Source: Kytococcus schroeteri (lineage in GTDB: Bacteria > Actinomycetota > Actinomycetes > Actinomycetales > Dermatophilaceae). From it: 31,098 nt of DNA. Shown in pieces: positions 15,385 to 23,373 of the stretch. The stretch lies in assembly GCF_002847825.1 (NCBI RefSeq), contig NZ_PKIZ01000019.1:1-31098 (forward strand), given 5' to 3'. The notes beneath the pieces are model-generated. The model was not told where the DNA came from. It made no database searches and saw only the letters and a program-made list of their open reading frames with translations. The first letter of the stretch is position 1, and the number at the start of each line of letters is the position of its first letter. A program made the position numbers and the translations under genes.

Positions 15385-16236
15385 ATGCGTGCGATGTCCC
15401 CCACCCTGGTGCTCGCAGCACTGGCCGTGCTGCTCACCCTGGGCACCCCCGTCCTGCTCCCCCTGCTCACCGGCCTCCGCGCCACCCCAGCCGCGGGGCT
15501 CCTGCTGTGGCAGGGCAGCGCCGTCGGCGGCCTGGCCTCCATCGTGCTGCTGCCCCTGGTGGCCGCCCACGAGTTCGGTGGCCTGTTCACCACCGACGAC
15601 GGCGTGCACCCCGGTGTGGTGGTGGGCGCGGCCCTGCTCTCGGCGGTGCTCGTGGCCCGGCTGCTGCTGGCCGCCCACCTGGTGGGCACGGACCTGCGCG
15701 CCCTGCGCCGCCGCCACCGCGAGGCCGTGGACCTGCTCGACCCCCGCCACGGCGTGCGCGACCGGCTGCGCGTCATCGACGCCGACGCCCCCGTGGCCTG
15801 GTGCCTGCCGGGGCGCCGCGCCCGCATCGTGATGTCGCGCCCGGTGGTGGAGGGGCTGAGCCAGCTCCAGCTGCACGGGGTGTACTGCCACGAGCGCGAG
15901 CACCTGCGCCGCCGCCACGACCTGGTGCGCGAGTTCTTCAGCGTCATGGACGCCGCCGTGCCCGCCCCGTTGCGCCACCCGCGGGCCCTGGCCGAGGTGG
16001 AGCTGCTGGTGGAGCTGCTCGCCGACCGCGCCGGCGCCCGGGAGGTGGGGGCGGTGACGATGGGGCAGGCGCTGGCCCGCGTGAGCACCGGCAGCGCCTC
16101 GGCGGTGGCGCGGATCGACGCCCTCGCCGGGGTGGGGCGCACCCACCCGCTGCGGGCCGCGCTGGTGGCGGTGGCGGCCGGGGCACTGGCGGTGGCCCCC
16201 GCACTGGTGGCCGCCGGAACCCTGCTGCCCACCTGA
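15385..16236 (+). CDS. M56-family membrane zinc metallopeptidase (BlaR-like)
   Basis: A 283-aa membrane protein with hydrophobic segments near residues 4-30, 36-58, 78-104 and 256-280. The zinc-peptidase motif HEREH (His169, Glu170, His173) lies in VYCHEREHLRRRHD on the cytoplasmic loop, as in the M56 peptidases BlaR1 and MecR1. The penicillin-binding sensor domain of BlaR1 is absent, so the inducing signal cannot be a beta-lactam bound by such a domain and is unknown. An ELLADRAG segment supplies a likely third zinc ligand region. The start is ATG 15385 or ATG 15394; neither has an SD outside the palindrome, so a leaderless transcript is possible. It pairs with the upstream blaI-type gene. 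Confidence 0.88.
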   Translation: MRAMSPTLVLAALAVLLTLGTPVLLPLLTGLRATPAAGLLLWQGSAVGGLASIVLLPLVAAHEFGGLFTTDDGVHPGVVVGAALLSAVLVARLLLAAHLVGTDLRALRRRHREAVDLLDPRHGVRDRLRVIDADAPVAWCLPGRRARIVMSRPVVEGLSQLQLHGVYCHEREHLRRRHDLVREFFSVMDAAVPAPLRHPRALAEVELLVELLADRAGAREVGAVTMGQALARVSTGSASAVARIDALAGVGRTHPLRAALVAVAAGALAVAPALVAAGTLLPT

Positions 16237-16247
16237 GCGGCTCGCCG

Positions 16248-16263
16248 GGCCCGGCCCCGGGCC
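16248..16263. terminator. Short GC hairpin after M56 gene
   Basis: GGCCCGG (16248-16254) and CCGGGCC (16257-16263) can pair with a 2-nt loop, 12 nt after the M56 stop. An alternative self-complementary fold of CCGGGCCCGG competes. There is no U-tract, so it is a weak candidate. Confidence 0.3.
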
Positions 16264-16358
16264 GACGTCTAGGCTGTGGCCATTGATCGCGGCCCCTCCC
16301 CGGGTGCCCGTGGTTGCTGACCGAGTGATCGACCCCGAGACGCGTTGGAGGAAACCGC

Positions 16359-17651
16359 ATGGGCGAGTGGGGAGCACTGGAGTGGATCGTCGCCGTCGTG
16401 CTGCTGGCACTGGTGGTGGGGATCGTCTGGTTCATGACCCAGGGCGGGGCGGTCCAGGACCGCCTCTCGCGCCGGGGCGAGGACTACCCGGAGATCGACG
16501 AGCACGACAGGCTGGACGACTTCGGCCGGGACGCCGACGAGGACGAGCTCGAGGGGGGCGCCCGCCCGGCGGCCCGCCGCACCACGGCGTCCGCCCAGCC
16601 GGCGACGTCGGGCACGGCCGGCAGGCGCGGCAAGGGCACCCGGGCCGCCGCCACGGCCGGCACGTCCGGCGCGTCCGGCGCGGCTGCCGACGAGGTGGTG
16701 GGGCACGAGCCCACCGACCTGTTCGACCAGGACTCCGACGACGACACCCAGGTGGTGGACATCGCCGACCTGCCGGACACCGCCGACGGCGCGCACGCGC
16801 TGGGTGACGACGAGGCCGTCGAGCGCGACGAGGACAAGGACCGCGAGGCCGCCCCGGCCGCCGTGCACACCCTCGAGGACGAGGGCGACGAGTCCGACGC
16901 CACGACCGACTCCGAGACCGAGCTGCGCACCGTCGACGGCACGGACACCACCGTGCGCAGCACCACCGTGGACGAGCACACCGACGGCCCGCGCGACGCC
17001 GTGGTGCAGGACCCCGACGGCGCCCTGACCGATCTCGACCCGGACGACGAGATCACCGTGGCCGGCGAGCACGACCACGCCGCGGCCCCGCTGGCCGACA
17101 CCGACCCCGACGACGACCCGAGCGACATCGAGGCCGGCACCAGCACCGACCCGGGCGAGCTGCACAGCATCGAGGCCGAGGACGCCGACGACATCGAGTT
17201 CCCGGACTACCGCGAGCCCGGCACCGAGGACGCGCAGGACGAGGAGCTCACCGACTTCGTGGGCCCCGGCGGTGACGACGACACCCTGCCGGCCGACACC
17301 ACCGGTCAGGACGTGCCCACCACCGCCGGCGGCGACGACGACCTGGTCTCCGACGAGGACGACTGGGACGACGTGCAGCCCACCGACGAGCGCGAGGCCG
17401 TGGAGCCCGGCACCGTGGACGCCCCCGAGGCCGACTTCCCCGAGGACGACCAGCTGCCCGACGTGGCCCCGTCCACCTGGGGCACCGAGGACGACGCCGC
17501 CGAGGGCGAGGAGCCGGTCGCGGCCGACCCGGAGGACGCCTCCCCGGTGGTGGCCACCTCCACCCAGGAGTGGCTGGGCCGCGGCGAGCTGCCGGCCGGC
17601 ATGGACGCCGACGAGCTGGACCCGTACTCCGACTGGCAGGAGCGCCGCTGA
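16359..17651 (+). CDS. Membrane-anchored, highly acidic disordered protein, unknown function
   Basis: 430 aa. The ATG at 16359 has a strong GGAGG 7 nt upstream. Residues about 8-26 form one hydrophobic helix (WIVAVVLLALVVGIVWFM), followed by a short positively charged patch (RLSRRG). The rest has no globular pattern: about 30% of all residues are Asp or Glu (roughly 128 of 430), mixed with Ala, Thr, Pro and Gly. A basic Ala/Thr/Gly island at about residues 68-107 (RRTTASA, RRGKGTR) breaks the acidity. The C-terminus (WLGRGELPAGMDADELDPYSDWQERR region) is less repetitive and looks like a conserved tail. The likely topology is N-terminal anchor with a cytoplasmic acidic tail, by the positive-inside rule. 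I do not recognise a family. The gene stands alone between two hairpins. Confidence 0.85.
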   Translation: MGEWGALEWIVAVVLLALVVGIVWFMTQGGAVQDRLSRRGEDYPEIDEHDRLDDFGRDADEDELEGGARPAARRTTASAQPATSGTAGRRGKGTRAAATAGTSGASGAAADEVVGHEPTDLFDQDSDDDTQVVDIADLPDTADGAHALGDDEAVERDEDKDREAAPAAVHTLEDEGDESDATTDSETELRTVDGTDTTVRSTTVDEHTDGPRDAVVQDPDGALTDLDPDDEITVAGEHDHAAAPLADTDPDDDPSDIEAGTSTDPGELHSIEAEDADDIEFPDYREPGTEDAQDEELTDFVGPGGDDDTLPADTTGQDVPTTAGGDDDLVSDEDDWDDVQPTDEREAVEPGTVDAPEADFPEDDQLPDVAPSTWGTEDDAAEGEEPVAADPEDASPVVATSTQEWLGRGELPAGMDADELDPYSDWQERR

Positions 17652-17672
17652 GGCAGCCCCCGCCCCACCCGC

Positions 17673-17710
17673 GCCGAGCCCGTGCCCCCTCAGGGGGGTG
17701 CGGGCTCGGC
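17673..17710. terminator. Hairpin between acidic-protein gene and purB
   Basis: GCCGAGCCCG (17673-17682) pairs perfectly with CGGGCTCGGC (17701-17710), and an inner C-rich/G-rich pair extends the stem. It lies 21 nt after the stop at 17651 and 40 nt before purB. There is no U-tract. Confidence 0.55.
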
Positions 17711-17750
17711 GGCGTCCCGGGGCACTCGGCGCCCCTGCGAGAATGCGGCC

Positions 17751-19199
17751 ATGGTCGATCTCTCCACGCTGCAGCCCGCCCTCGCCCTCGGCCCGCTCGA
17801 CGGCCGCTACCGCCGCCAGGCCGCCCCGCTGGTGGACCACCTCTCGGAGGCCGCCCTCAACCGCATGCGCCTGCACGTGGAGGTGGAGTGGGTGCTGCAC
17901 CTGACCGACGCGCGGGTGTTCGACGGCATCGAGCCGTTCACCGACGAGGAGCGCGCGGCCCTGCGCAGCATCATCACGGACTTCGACGGCGAGGACATCG
18001 CGGCGCTGGCGGAGATCGAGAAGGAGACCGTCCACGACGTCAAGGCCGTGGAGTACCACCTCAAGAAGCACCTGGCGGAGGTGCTGGCCGGCCGTGGCGA
18101 GGACCAGGTGGCCCGGATGACCGAGCTGGTGCACTTCGCCTGCACCAGCGAGGACGTGAACAACCTGTCCTACGCGCTCATGATCCAGGGGGCCGTCCAG
18201 CAGGTGTGGCTGCCCGCCGCATCGGGCGTGGTCGACCAGCTGGCCGCGATGGCGCGCGACCTGCGCGACGTGCCGCTGCTCAGCCGCACCCACGGCCAGA
18301 CCGCCACGCCGAGCACCATGGGCAAGGAGCTGGCCGTGCTCGCCCACCGCCTGGGCCGGCAGGTGCGCCGCATCGAGGGCACCGAGTACCTGGGCAAGAT
18401 CAACGGCGCCACCGGCACCTACGGGGCGCACGTGGTGGCCGTGCCCGGCGCCGACTGGGTGGAGCTCTCGCGCACCTTCGTGGAGCGCCTGGGGCTGGAC
18501 TGGAACCCGCTGACCACGCAGATCGAGAGCCACGACTGGCAGGCCGAGGTGTACGCCGACGTGGCGCGCTTCAACCGCGTGCTGCACAACCTCTGCACGG
18601 ACGTGTGGACCTACATCTCGATGGCGTACTTCGCCCAGGTGCGCGGGCAGGGCACGGTCGGGTCCTCGACCATGCCGCACAAGGTGAACCCCATCCGCTT
18701 CGAGAACGCCGAGGCGAACCTCGAGGTGAGCAACGCGCTGCTCGACGTGCTGGCCTCCACGCTGGTGACCAGCCGCCTGCAGCGCGACCTCACGGACTCC
18801 TCCATGCAGCGCAACATCGGGGTGGCGCTGGGCCACTCGATGCTGGCGCTGGACAATGTGCGCAAGGGCCTGGACGGGCTGGACGCCGTGCCGGAGCAGA
18901 TGGCCAAGGACCTCGACGCCAACTGGGAGGTGCTGGGCGAGCCGGTGCAGTCCACGATGCGCGCGCTGGCCGCCCAGGGCGTGCCCGGCATGGAGCAGCC
19001 GTACGAGCGCCTCAAGGAGCTGACCCGCGGCCGCCGCGTGGACGGCGACGCGATGCGGGAGTTCATCCGCGGGCTGGGCCTGCCGGCCGAGGACGAGGAG
19101 CGCCTGGTGGAGCTCACGCCGGCCACGTACACGGGCCTGGCCTCGCAGCTGGTGGACCGCCTGGTGACGCCGAGCGAGGCCGCCGGGCGCGAGGGCTGA
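17751..19199 (+). CDS. purB: Adenylosuccinate lyase
   Basis: A 482-aa cytoplasmic enzyme of the fumarase/aspartase superfamily that acts twice in purine synthesis, splitting SAICAR to AICAR and adenylosuccinate to AMP, releasing fumarate each time. The superfamily signature SSTMPHKVNP is at residues 305-314, within the flexible catalytic loop. The conserved segments TSEDVNNLSYALM and SRTHGQTATPSTMGKE (catalytic His) are intact. The start LSTLQPALALGPLDGRYR and overall length fit the E. coli-type PurB. The ATG at 17751 lacks a clear SD. It ends 12 nt before the convergent bioN stop. Confidence 0.97.
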   Translation: MVDLSTLQPALALGPLDGRYRRQAAPLVDHLSEAALNRMRLHVEVEWVLHLTDARVFDGIEPFTDEERAALRSIITDFDGEDIAALAEIEKETVHDVKAVEYHLKKHLAEVLAGRGEDQVARMTELVHFACTSEDVNNLSYALMIQGAVQQVWLPAASGVVDQLAAMARDLRDVPLLSRTHGQTATPSTMGKELAVLAHRLGRQVRRIEGTEYLGKINGATGTYGAHVVAVPGADWVELSRTFVERLGLDWNPLTTQIESHDWQAEVYADVARFNRVLHNLCTDVWTYISMAYFAQVRGQGTVGSSTMPHKVNPIRFENAEANLEVSNALLDVLASTLVTSRLQRDLTDSSMQRNIGVALGHSMLALDNVRKGLDGLDAVPEQMAKDLDANWEVLGEPVQSTMRALAAQGVPGMEQPYERLKELTRGRRVDGDAMREFIRGLGLPAEDEERLVELTPATYTGLASQLVDRLVTPSEAAGREG

Positions 19200-19211
19200 G
19201 CGGCGGGCCGC

Positions 19212-19862
19212 TCAGCCGCGGCGGGGTGCGCCACGGCCACGCCCCCGGCCCCGCCGGCCGCCGGCCGGCTCGTAGCCGCGGGCCAGCAGGGCGTCGGCGA
19301 GCATCTCCGAGGCCCGCACGGCCCGCACCACCACCGGGATGGCGAAGCTCCGCACCGAGAGCGGACGCCCCCGGGCGATGCGGGCCTCGTTGGCCTGCTG
19401 CGCCGCATCGACCATGAGCGGCACCGACCGCACGGCCAGCGAGAGCACCAGCGCCCAGTGGTCGGTGTCGACCCCCAGCCGGCGCAGCGGCCGCAGGGCG
19501 CGCTCCAGCACGGCGAGCACCTGGGCCACGGGCGTGGTGAGCGAGACCGCCCAGGCCAGCAGCACGGCCGCCCCCACCCGGCCCACGGCCCGCAGGGCGG
19601 TCACGCCGTCCACGAGCCACCACTGCACCAGGCCGAGCACCACCAGCAGCACGACCACCGCCCGCATCGGGCCGCGCAGGGCGCTCCACGGCAGCCGCGC
19701 GCTGGCCAGTACCAGCACGGCCACGGCGAGCGCCGCCATCGCCAGGGGCCACGTGCCGATGACGTACATGCCCACCGTGGCCACGGCCAGCCCGCCGAGC
19801 TTCCACGCCGCGGGCAGGCGGTGCAGCCAGGAGTCCCCCGGCACCGCGATGCCGATGCTCAC
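19212..19862 (-). CDS. bioN: ECF transporter T component, biotin type (BioN)
   Basis: A 216-aa membrane protein with about five hydrophobic helices. The two Ala-Arg-Gly motifs that couple EcfT proteins to their ATPases are visible in the C-terminal cytoplasmic helices (ARIARGRPL and DALLARGYEP). The tail is an Arg/Gly-rich low-complexity stretch. The start is GTG at 19862, which overlaps the bioM stop by 4 nt (GTGA), indicating translational coupling. Together with the upstream ATPase and BioY it forms a three-gene biotin uptake system. It is slightly shorter than group II EcfT proteins, as is usual for BioN. Confidence 0.88.
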   Translation of the reverse strand: MSIGIAVPGDSWLHRLPAAWKLGGLAVATVGMYVIGTWPLAMAALAVAVLVLASARLPWSALRGPMRAVVVLLVVLGLVQWWLVDGVTALRAVGRVGAAVLLAWAVSLTTPVAQVLAVLERALRPLRRLGVDTDHWALVLSLAVRSVPLMVDAAQQANEARIARGRPLSVRSFAIPVVVRAVRASEMLADALLARGYEPAGGRRGRGRGRGAPRRG

Positions 19863-20548
19863 GCCATGAGCCGCTCGTAGAAGGCGATGGCCGCCTCGGG
19901 CCGGTCATCGCAGACCACGCGCCCCTCGTCGAGCACGACGACGCGGTCGAAGCCCTCCAGTAGGTCCAGGTGGTGGGTCACCATGACCACCTGCTGCGGC
20001 AGGGCCATGAGCTCGGCACCGATGCGGCGGCGGTTGCGCAGGTCGAGCAGCGTGGTGGGCTCGTCGGCCACCAGCACACTCGGGCCGGCCATGAGCACGG
20101 CGGACAGCGCGAGCAGCTGCTTCTGCCCGCCGGAGAGCAGGTGACAGGGGTGGTCGGCGTGGCCCCGCAGCCCGGCGCGCTCGAGCGCGGCGTCCACCGC
20201 CTCGGCCCGCTGGGCGGCCGACCACCCGCGGTGCCGCGCGGAGAACTCGAGGTCCTCGCGCACCGTGGGCATGACCACCTGGTGGTCGGGGTCGCTGAAG
20301 AGGAAGCCCACCTCGCGGCGCACCCGGCGGGCGTGGCGGCGCACGTCGAGGCCGTTGACCTCCACCCGCCCGGTGGTGGGCCGCTCCAGCCCGATGACGC
20401 AGCGTGCCAGGGTGCTCTTGCCCGACCCATTGGCCCCGATGAGGGCGACGCGGTGCTCGGTGAGCTCCAGCGAGACGCCGTCCAGCGCCCGACGGCCCTG
20501 ACGGTCGAGGGTCACCCCCTCGAACCGGATGCCGCCGCCGGGGGCCAC
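19859..20548 (-). CDS. bioM: ECF transporter ATPase, biotin type (BioM)
   Basis: A 229-aa ABC ATPase that powers biotin import. It has Walker A GANGSGKST, Q-loop region LFSDPDHQVVMPTVREDL, signature LSGGQKQLLALSAVLM, Walker B VLVADEPTTLLD and the switch His in VTHHLD. FSDPDHQ is the Q-loop style typical of ECF ATPases (EcfA). The start is taken as GTG at 20548, 5 nt after the bioY stop; no SD is visible, so coupling to bioY is likely. An in-frame open stretch upstream overlaps bioY and is a shadow. Its stop overlaps the bioN start. Confidence 0.9.
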   Translation of the reverse strand: MAPGGGIRFEGVTLDRQGRRALDGVSLELTEHRVALIGANGSGKSTLARCVIGLERPTTGRVEVNGLDVRRHARRVRREVGFLFSDPDHQVVMPTVREDLEFSARHRGWSAAQRAEAVDAALERAGLRGHADHPCHLLSGGQKQLLALSAVLMAGPSVLVADEPTTLLDLRNRRRIGAELMALPQQVVMVTHHLDLLEGFDRVVVLDEGRVVCDDRPEAAIAFYERLMA

Positions 20549-20553
20549 GGGTG

Positions 20554-21216
20554 TCAGCGGCGCGCCGGGTCGGCCGGCAGCGAGCCGGGCAGGGCACGCG
20601 CCACGGCGGCGACCACCACGGCGGCCAGGGCGGCCTTGAGCAGGTCGCCGGGCACGAACACCGCGGCACCCAGCTGCCAGGCCTTGTCCCACGGCATGCC
20701 GGTGGCCAGCTTGAGCCACGGCACGCCCACGGCGTAGTTCAGCGGCACCCCGGCCAGGCCGGCCACGAACAGCCACAGCCCCACCATCCGGCCGCCGCGG
20801 CGCAGGGCCACGCGGGAGAGCAGGCCGATCACCACGGCGCCCAGCACGAAGCCCACGAGGTACCCGCCGGTCGGGCCGGTGAGCACCCCCAGGCCGCCCG
20901 CACCCCCGCTGGCCACGGGCAGTCCGATGGCGATGAGCGCCAGATACACCAGCACCGCGGCAGCGCCGGCCCAGGGGCCGAGCGCCAGCGCCGTCAGCGT
21001 CACGCCGAGGGTCTGCAGGGTCACCGGCACCTGCCCCCCGAAGAGCATCAGCCCCGGCACCACCGCCAGCGCCGCGATGAGGGCGGCGAACACCGCCACC
21101 TGCGCCCCGGTGCGCACGGTGGACTCGCCGCGCTCGTCGTCGCGGCCGTCACGGTCGTGGGGGGCGTTCCCGTGCAGCGCCTCGTCGGGCAGCAGCATGT
21201 CGGCCTGGGTGTTCAT
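20554..21216 (-). CDS. bioY: Biotin-binding S component BioY
   Basis: A 220-aa substrate-binding membrane subunit. After a hydrophilic N-terminal extension of about 38 residues rich in Asp/Arg/Glu, the sequence has six hydrophobic helices. The BioY hallmarks FGGQVPVTLQTLGVTL, GPTGGYLVGF and VPLNYAVGVPWL are present; these segments line the biotin site in known BioY structures. The ATG at 21216 has GGGAG about 5 nt upstream. It is first in bioY-bioM-bioN, divergent from the ATPase-like gene across 111 bp. Confidence 0.93.
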   Translation of the reverse strand: MNTQADMLLPDEALHGNAPHDRDGRDDERGESTVRTGAQVAVFAALIAALAVVPGLMLFGGQVPVTLQTLGVTLTALALGPWAGAAAVLVYLALIAIGLPVASGGAGGLGVLTGPTGGYLVGFVLGAVVIGLLSRVALRRGGRMVGLWLFVAGLAGVPLNYAVGVPWLKLATGMPWDKAWQLGAAVFVPGDLLKAALAAVVVAAVARALPGSLPADPARR

Positions 21217-21235
21217 GGGGTCTCCCGTCAGCGTG

Positions 21236-21262
21236 TGTGCGGGCGACATTCCATCACGCACA
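21236..21262. promoter_or_regulatory. Inverted repeat upstream of bioY
   Basis: TGTGCG (21236-21241) and CGCACA (21257-21262) form a perfect inverted repeat with a 15-nt gap, about 20 nt upstream of bioY. The spacing of the half-sites (21 bp centre to centre) would suit a dimeric repressor. It does not match a biotin-regulator consensus I can state with confidence. Confidence 0.25.
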
Positions 21263-21312
21263 GGCGGTCCCCGGCCCCCGCGCCCGGGACCCCGGCCGTC
21301 GCCCCGCCCCAG

Positions 21313-21318
21313 TACCGT
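21313..21318 (+). promoter_or_regulatory. -10-like box, leaderless start of P-type ATPase-like gene
   Basis: TACCGT lies 9 nt before the ATG at 21328, and no SD precedes that ATG. This fits a leaderless transcript starting at or next to the start codon. No -35 is evident. Confidence 0.3.
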
Positions 21319-21327
21319 TGCCCCATC

Positions 21328-23364
21328 ATGGCCACCTCCCCCGCACCCGCTCCCGAGGCCGGGACGACCCCCGCGACGACCCGCCGCATCGCGCCGGAGC
21401 CCGGGCCCACCCCCGGAGGCCGCGGCGTGTCCGCCCGTCGGGTGCGTACGGCCCTCCCGGCGCTGGCCCCGGTGCTGCTCACGGTGGCGGCGTGGACGTC
21501 CTCCGTGGCGGGTGGCCCCACGGCCCTGCTCGTGGCCTGCGCCCTGCTGGCCTGGTTCGCCGTGCGCCGCACCGCGGTCCGCGAGCTGCGCTCCTGGCGC
21601 TCCGTGCTCTGGCTGCCCGTCGTGGCCGCGGTGGTCTCGGCCGCCCACGCCGCCACCGAGGTGGCCGACGGCGGCCTCGGCACGCCCCTGGTGGCCACCA
21701 CCGCCGCCGCGGCGCTGGTGGGCCTCGTGCCGTGGCTGGTGCACCGGGCCCGCGCCGGTCTGGTGCTGCGCCTGCTGGCCGCCCGTCGCACGCTGGGGGT
21801 GGTGGCCACCCGCATCGTGGAGCGGGACGGCGCCCGCCGCCGCGTCCGCGTGCCCCGCGCGGCCCTGCGCCCCGGTGACGAGGTGCTCGTGCGCGCCGGC
21901 GAGGTGGTGCCCGCCGACCTGCGCGTGACCGACGGCGAGGGCATGGTCACCCTGGAGCGCCTCACCACCCGCGCCGACGCCCACCCCGTGGTGCCCGGCG
22001 ACGTGGTGGTGGCCGGTGCCGTGCCGCGCCGCAGCCTGGTGGGCACCGTGGTGCGCGCGGGCGACGACACCGCCATCGCCCGGGTGCTGCGCCCCGCCCT
22101 CGATGCCGTGCGCCCCACGCCGGGCCCGGTGCTGCCCGTACCCGCCGACCCGCACGGCTCGGCGCCCGGGGCGCCCACGCTGCCCATCCACCGCACCACC
22201 GACTCCGTGGCGCGCTGGGCGGTGCCGATCGTGCTGGCCGTGGCCCTGGTGGCCGGGCTGGCCCACGGCCTGCCGCACGGCGCGGCCGACGGCGCCCGCG
22301 TGGCCACCGCCGTGCTGCTGGCCGCCAGCCCCGCCGCCGCCCTCGTGGCCGTCACCAGCGCCTTGGGGGCCAGCCGCCTCCGCGGCGCCCTGCTGGGCCT
22401 GCGCATGAAGGGCACCCGCCCGCTGCGCTCGGCCCGCGACATCGACCTGGCCCTGGTGGACCCGTCCTCGGCCATCGCCACCGGCCACCCGCGCCTGGTG
22501 GAGGTGCTGCCCATGAAGGGCCTGGACCCCGACGCCGCCCTGCTGGCCGCGGTCTCCGTGGCGCAGGACGTGGACGGCCCCATCCCCCGCGCCCTGGCCA
22601 GCGCCGCCCGTGCCCGGAACATGACCCCGCGCGCCGTGAGCGGGCAGAGCGTGGCCGGTGGCCGCCTCTCGGCGCTCATCAAGGACATGGAGGTGACGGT
22701 GGGCGCCGAGGACGCGTTCGAGGCCGTGCCGCCCACCCTGCGCCCGGAGCCCGACGACGACGCGCTGGTGACCTACGTGGGCTGGGGTGGGCGCCCCACC
22801 GCGATGCTGCGCTTCCGCGACCGCCTGCGCCCCGGGGCCGCCGACGAGGTGCAGCGCCTGCTGCGCGCCGACGTGGTGCCCCACCTCATGTGCTCCGAGC
22901 CGGCCGCCGTCGCCCGCCGCATGGCCGACCGGGTGGGCGTGCACGCCTCGGAGGTGACCGGCGGGCTCGACGACGCCGGCCGCGTGGCCCTGGTGGCCGA
23001 GATGCTCGACGAGGGCCACCGGGTGGCGCTGCTGACCCGCGACACCCCCGACCCGGCGGCCGAGCAGGCCGACCTGGTGATCGCCTCCACCTGGTCGGAC
23101 GCGCACAACCGGGAGCTCGCCCAGGTGGAGACCGTGCGCCCGGAGATGGCCGCCATCGCCGATGCGGTGAGCCTCACCCGGCACACCGGCGCCGTGGTGG
23201 GTCAGAACGTGATGCTGGTGGCGGCCTACCACGCCATCGTGCTGGTGCCGGTGGTGGCCGGGTGGGTGGTGGCCCCCGCCGCGGCGCTGCTCTCGCTGGT
23301 GCCGCTGGCCGGTGTGCTGGCCGGCAGCCACCGCATCTCGTTGGGTACCGGCAGCGCCGTCTGA
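21328..23364 (+). CDS. Degenerate P1B-type ATPase-like protein (pseudo-ATPase)
   Basis: 678 aa with the layout of a P1B heavy-metal ATPase: four N-terminal hydrophobic helices (about 45-160), actuator-like domain (RPGDEVLVRAGEVVPADL, about 178-260), helices 5-6, a P/N-like region (370-595), and two C-terminal helices. All hallmark motifs are changed. TGE of the actuator is Thr213-Thr214-Arg215. The membrane CPC is Ser334-Pro335-Ala336. DKTGT is Asp378-Pro379-Ser380-Ser381-Ala382, keeping the Asp but losing the Lys and both Thr. The P1B HP motif is DGPIP, the TGD motif MCSE (521-524), and GDGxND is lost near Thr570-Pro574. The flanking ATGHPRLVEV and EQADLVIA segments fix the alignment. The frame is intact with normal codon use, so it is a maintained gene. 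ATP-driven transport is not expected. It is divergent from bioY. Confidence 0.8.
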   Translation: MATSPAPAPEAGTTPATTRRIAPEPGPTPGGRGVSARRVRTALPALAPVLLTVAAWTSSVAGGPTALLVACALLAWFAVRRTAVRELRSWRSVLWLPVVAAVVSAAHAATEVADGGLGTPLVATTAAAALVGLVPWLVHRARAGLVLRLLAARRTLGVVATRIVERDGARRRVRVPRAALRPGDEVLVRAGEVVPADLRVTDGEGMVTLERLTTRADAHPVVPGDVVVAGAVPRRSLVGTVVRAGDDTAIARVLRPALDAVRPTPGPVLPVPADPHGSAPGAPTLPIHRTTDSVARWAVPIVLAVALVAGLAHGLPHGAADGARVATAVLLAASPAAALVAVTSALGASRLRGALLGLRMKGTRPLRSARDIDLALVDPSSAIATGHPRLVEVLPMKGLDPDAALLAAVSVAQDVDGPIPRALASAARARNMTPRAVSGQSVAGGRLSALIKDMEVTVGAEDAFEAVPPTLRPEPDDDALVTYVGWGGRPTAMLRFRDRLRPGAADEVQRLLRADVVPHLMCSEPAAVARRMADRVGVHASEVTGGLDDAGRVALVAEMLDEGHRVALLTRDTPDPAAEQADLVIASTWSDAHNRELAQVETVRPEMAAIADAVSLTRHTGAVVGQNVMLVAAYHAIVLVPVVAGWVVAPAAALLSLVPLAGVLAGSHRISLGTGSAV

Positions 23365-23373
23365 GCGGGGGCC

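Noticed and set aside
15385..16236. Beta-lactam resistance locus (BlaR1/BlaI).
   Set aside because: The M56 protein lacks the penicillin-binding sensor domain and no beta-lactamase or PBP gene is in the window.
20549..20776. An extended N-terminus for BioM inside bioY.
   Set aside because: The extra residues are Arg/Gly-rich antisense-like translation of bioY in another frame; the ABC domain begins right after GTG 20548.
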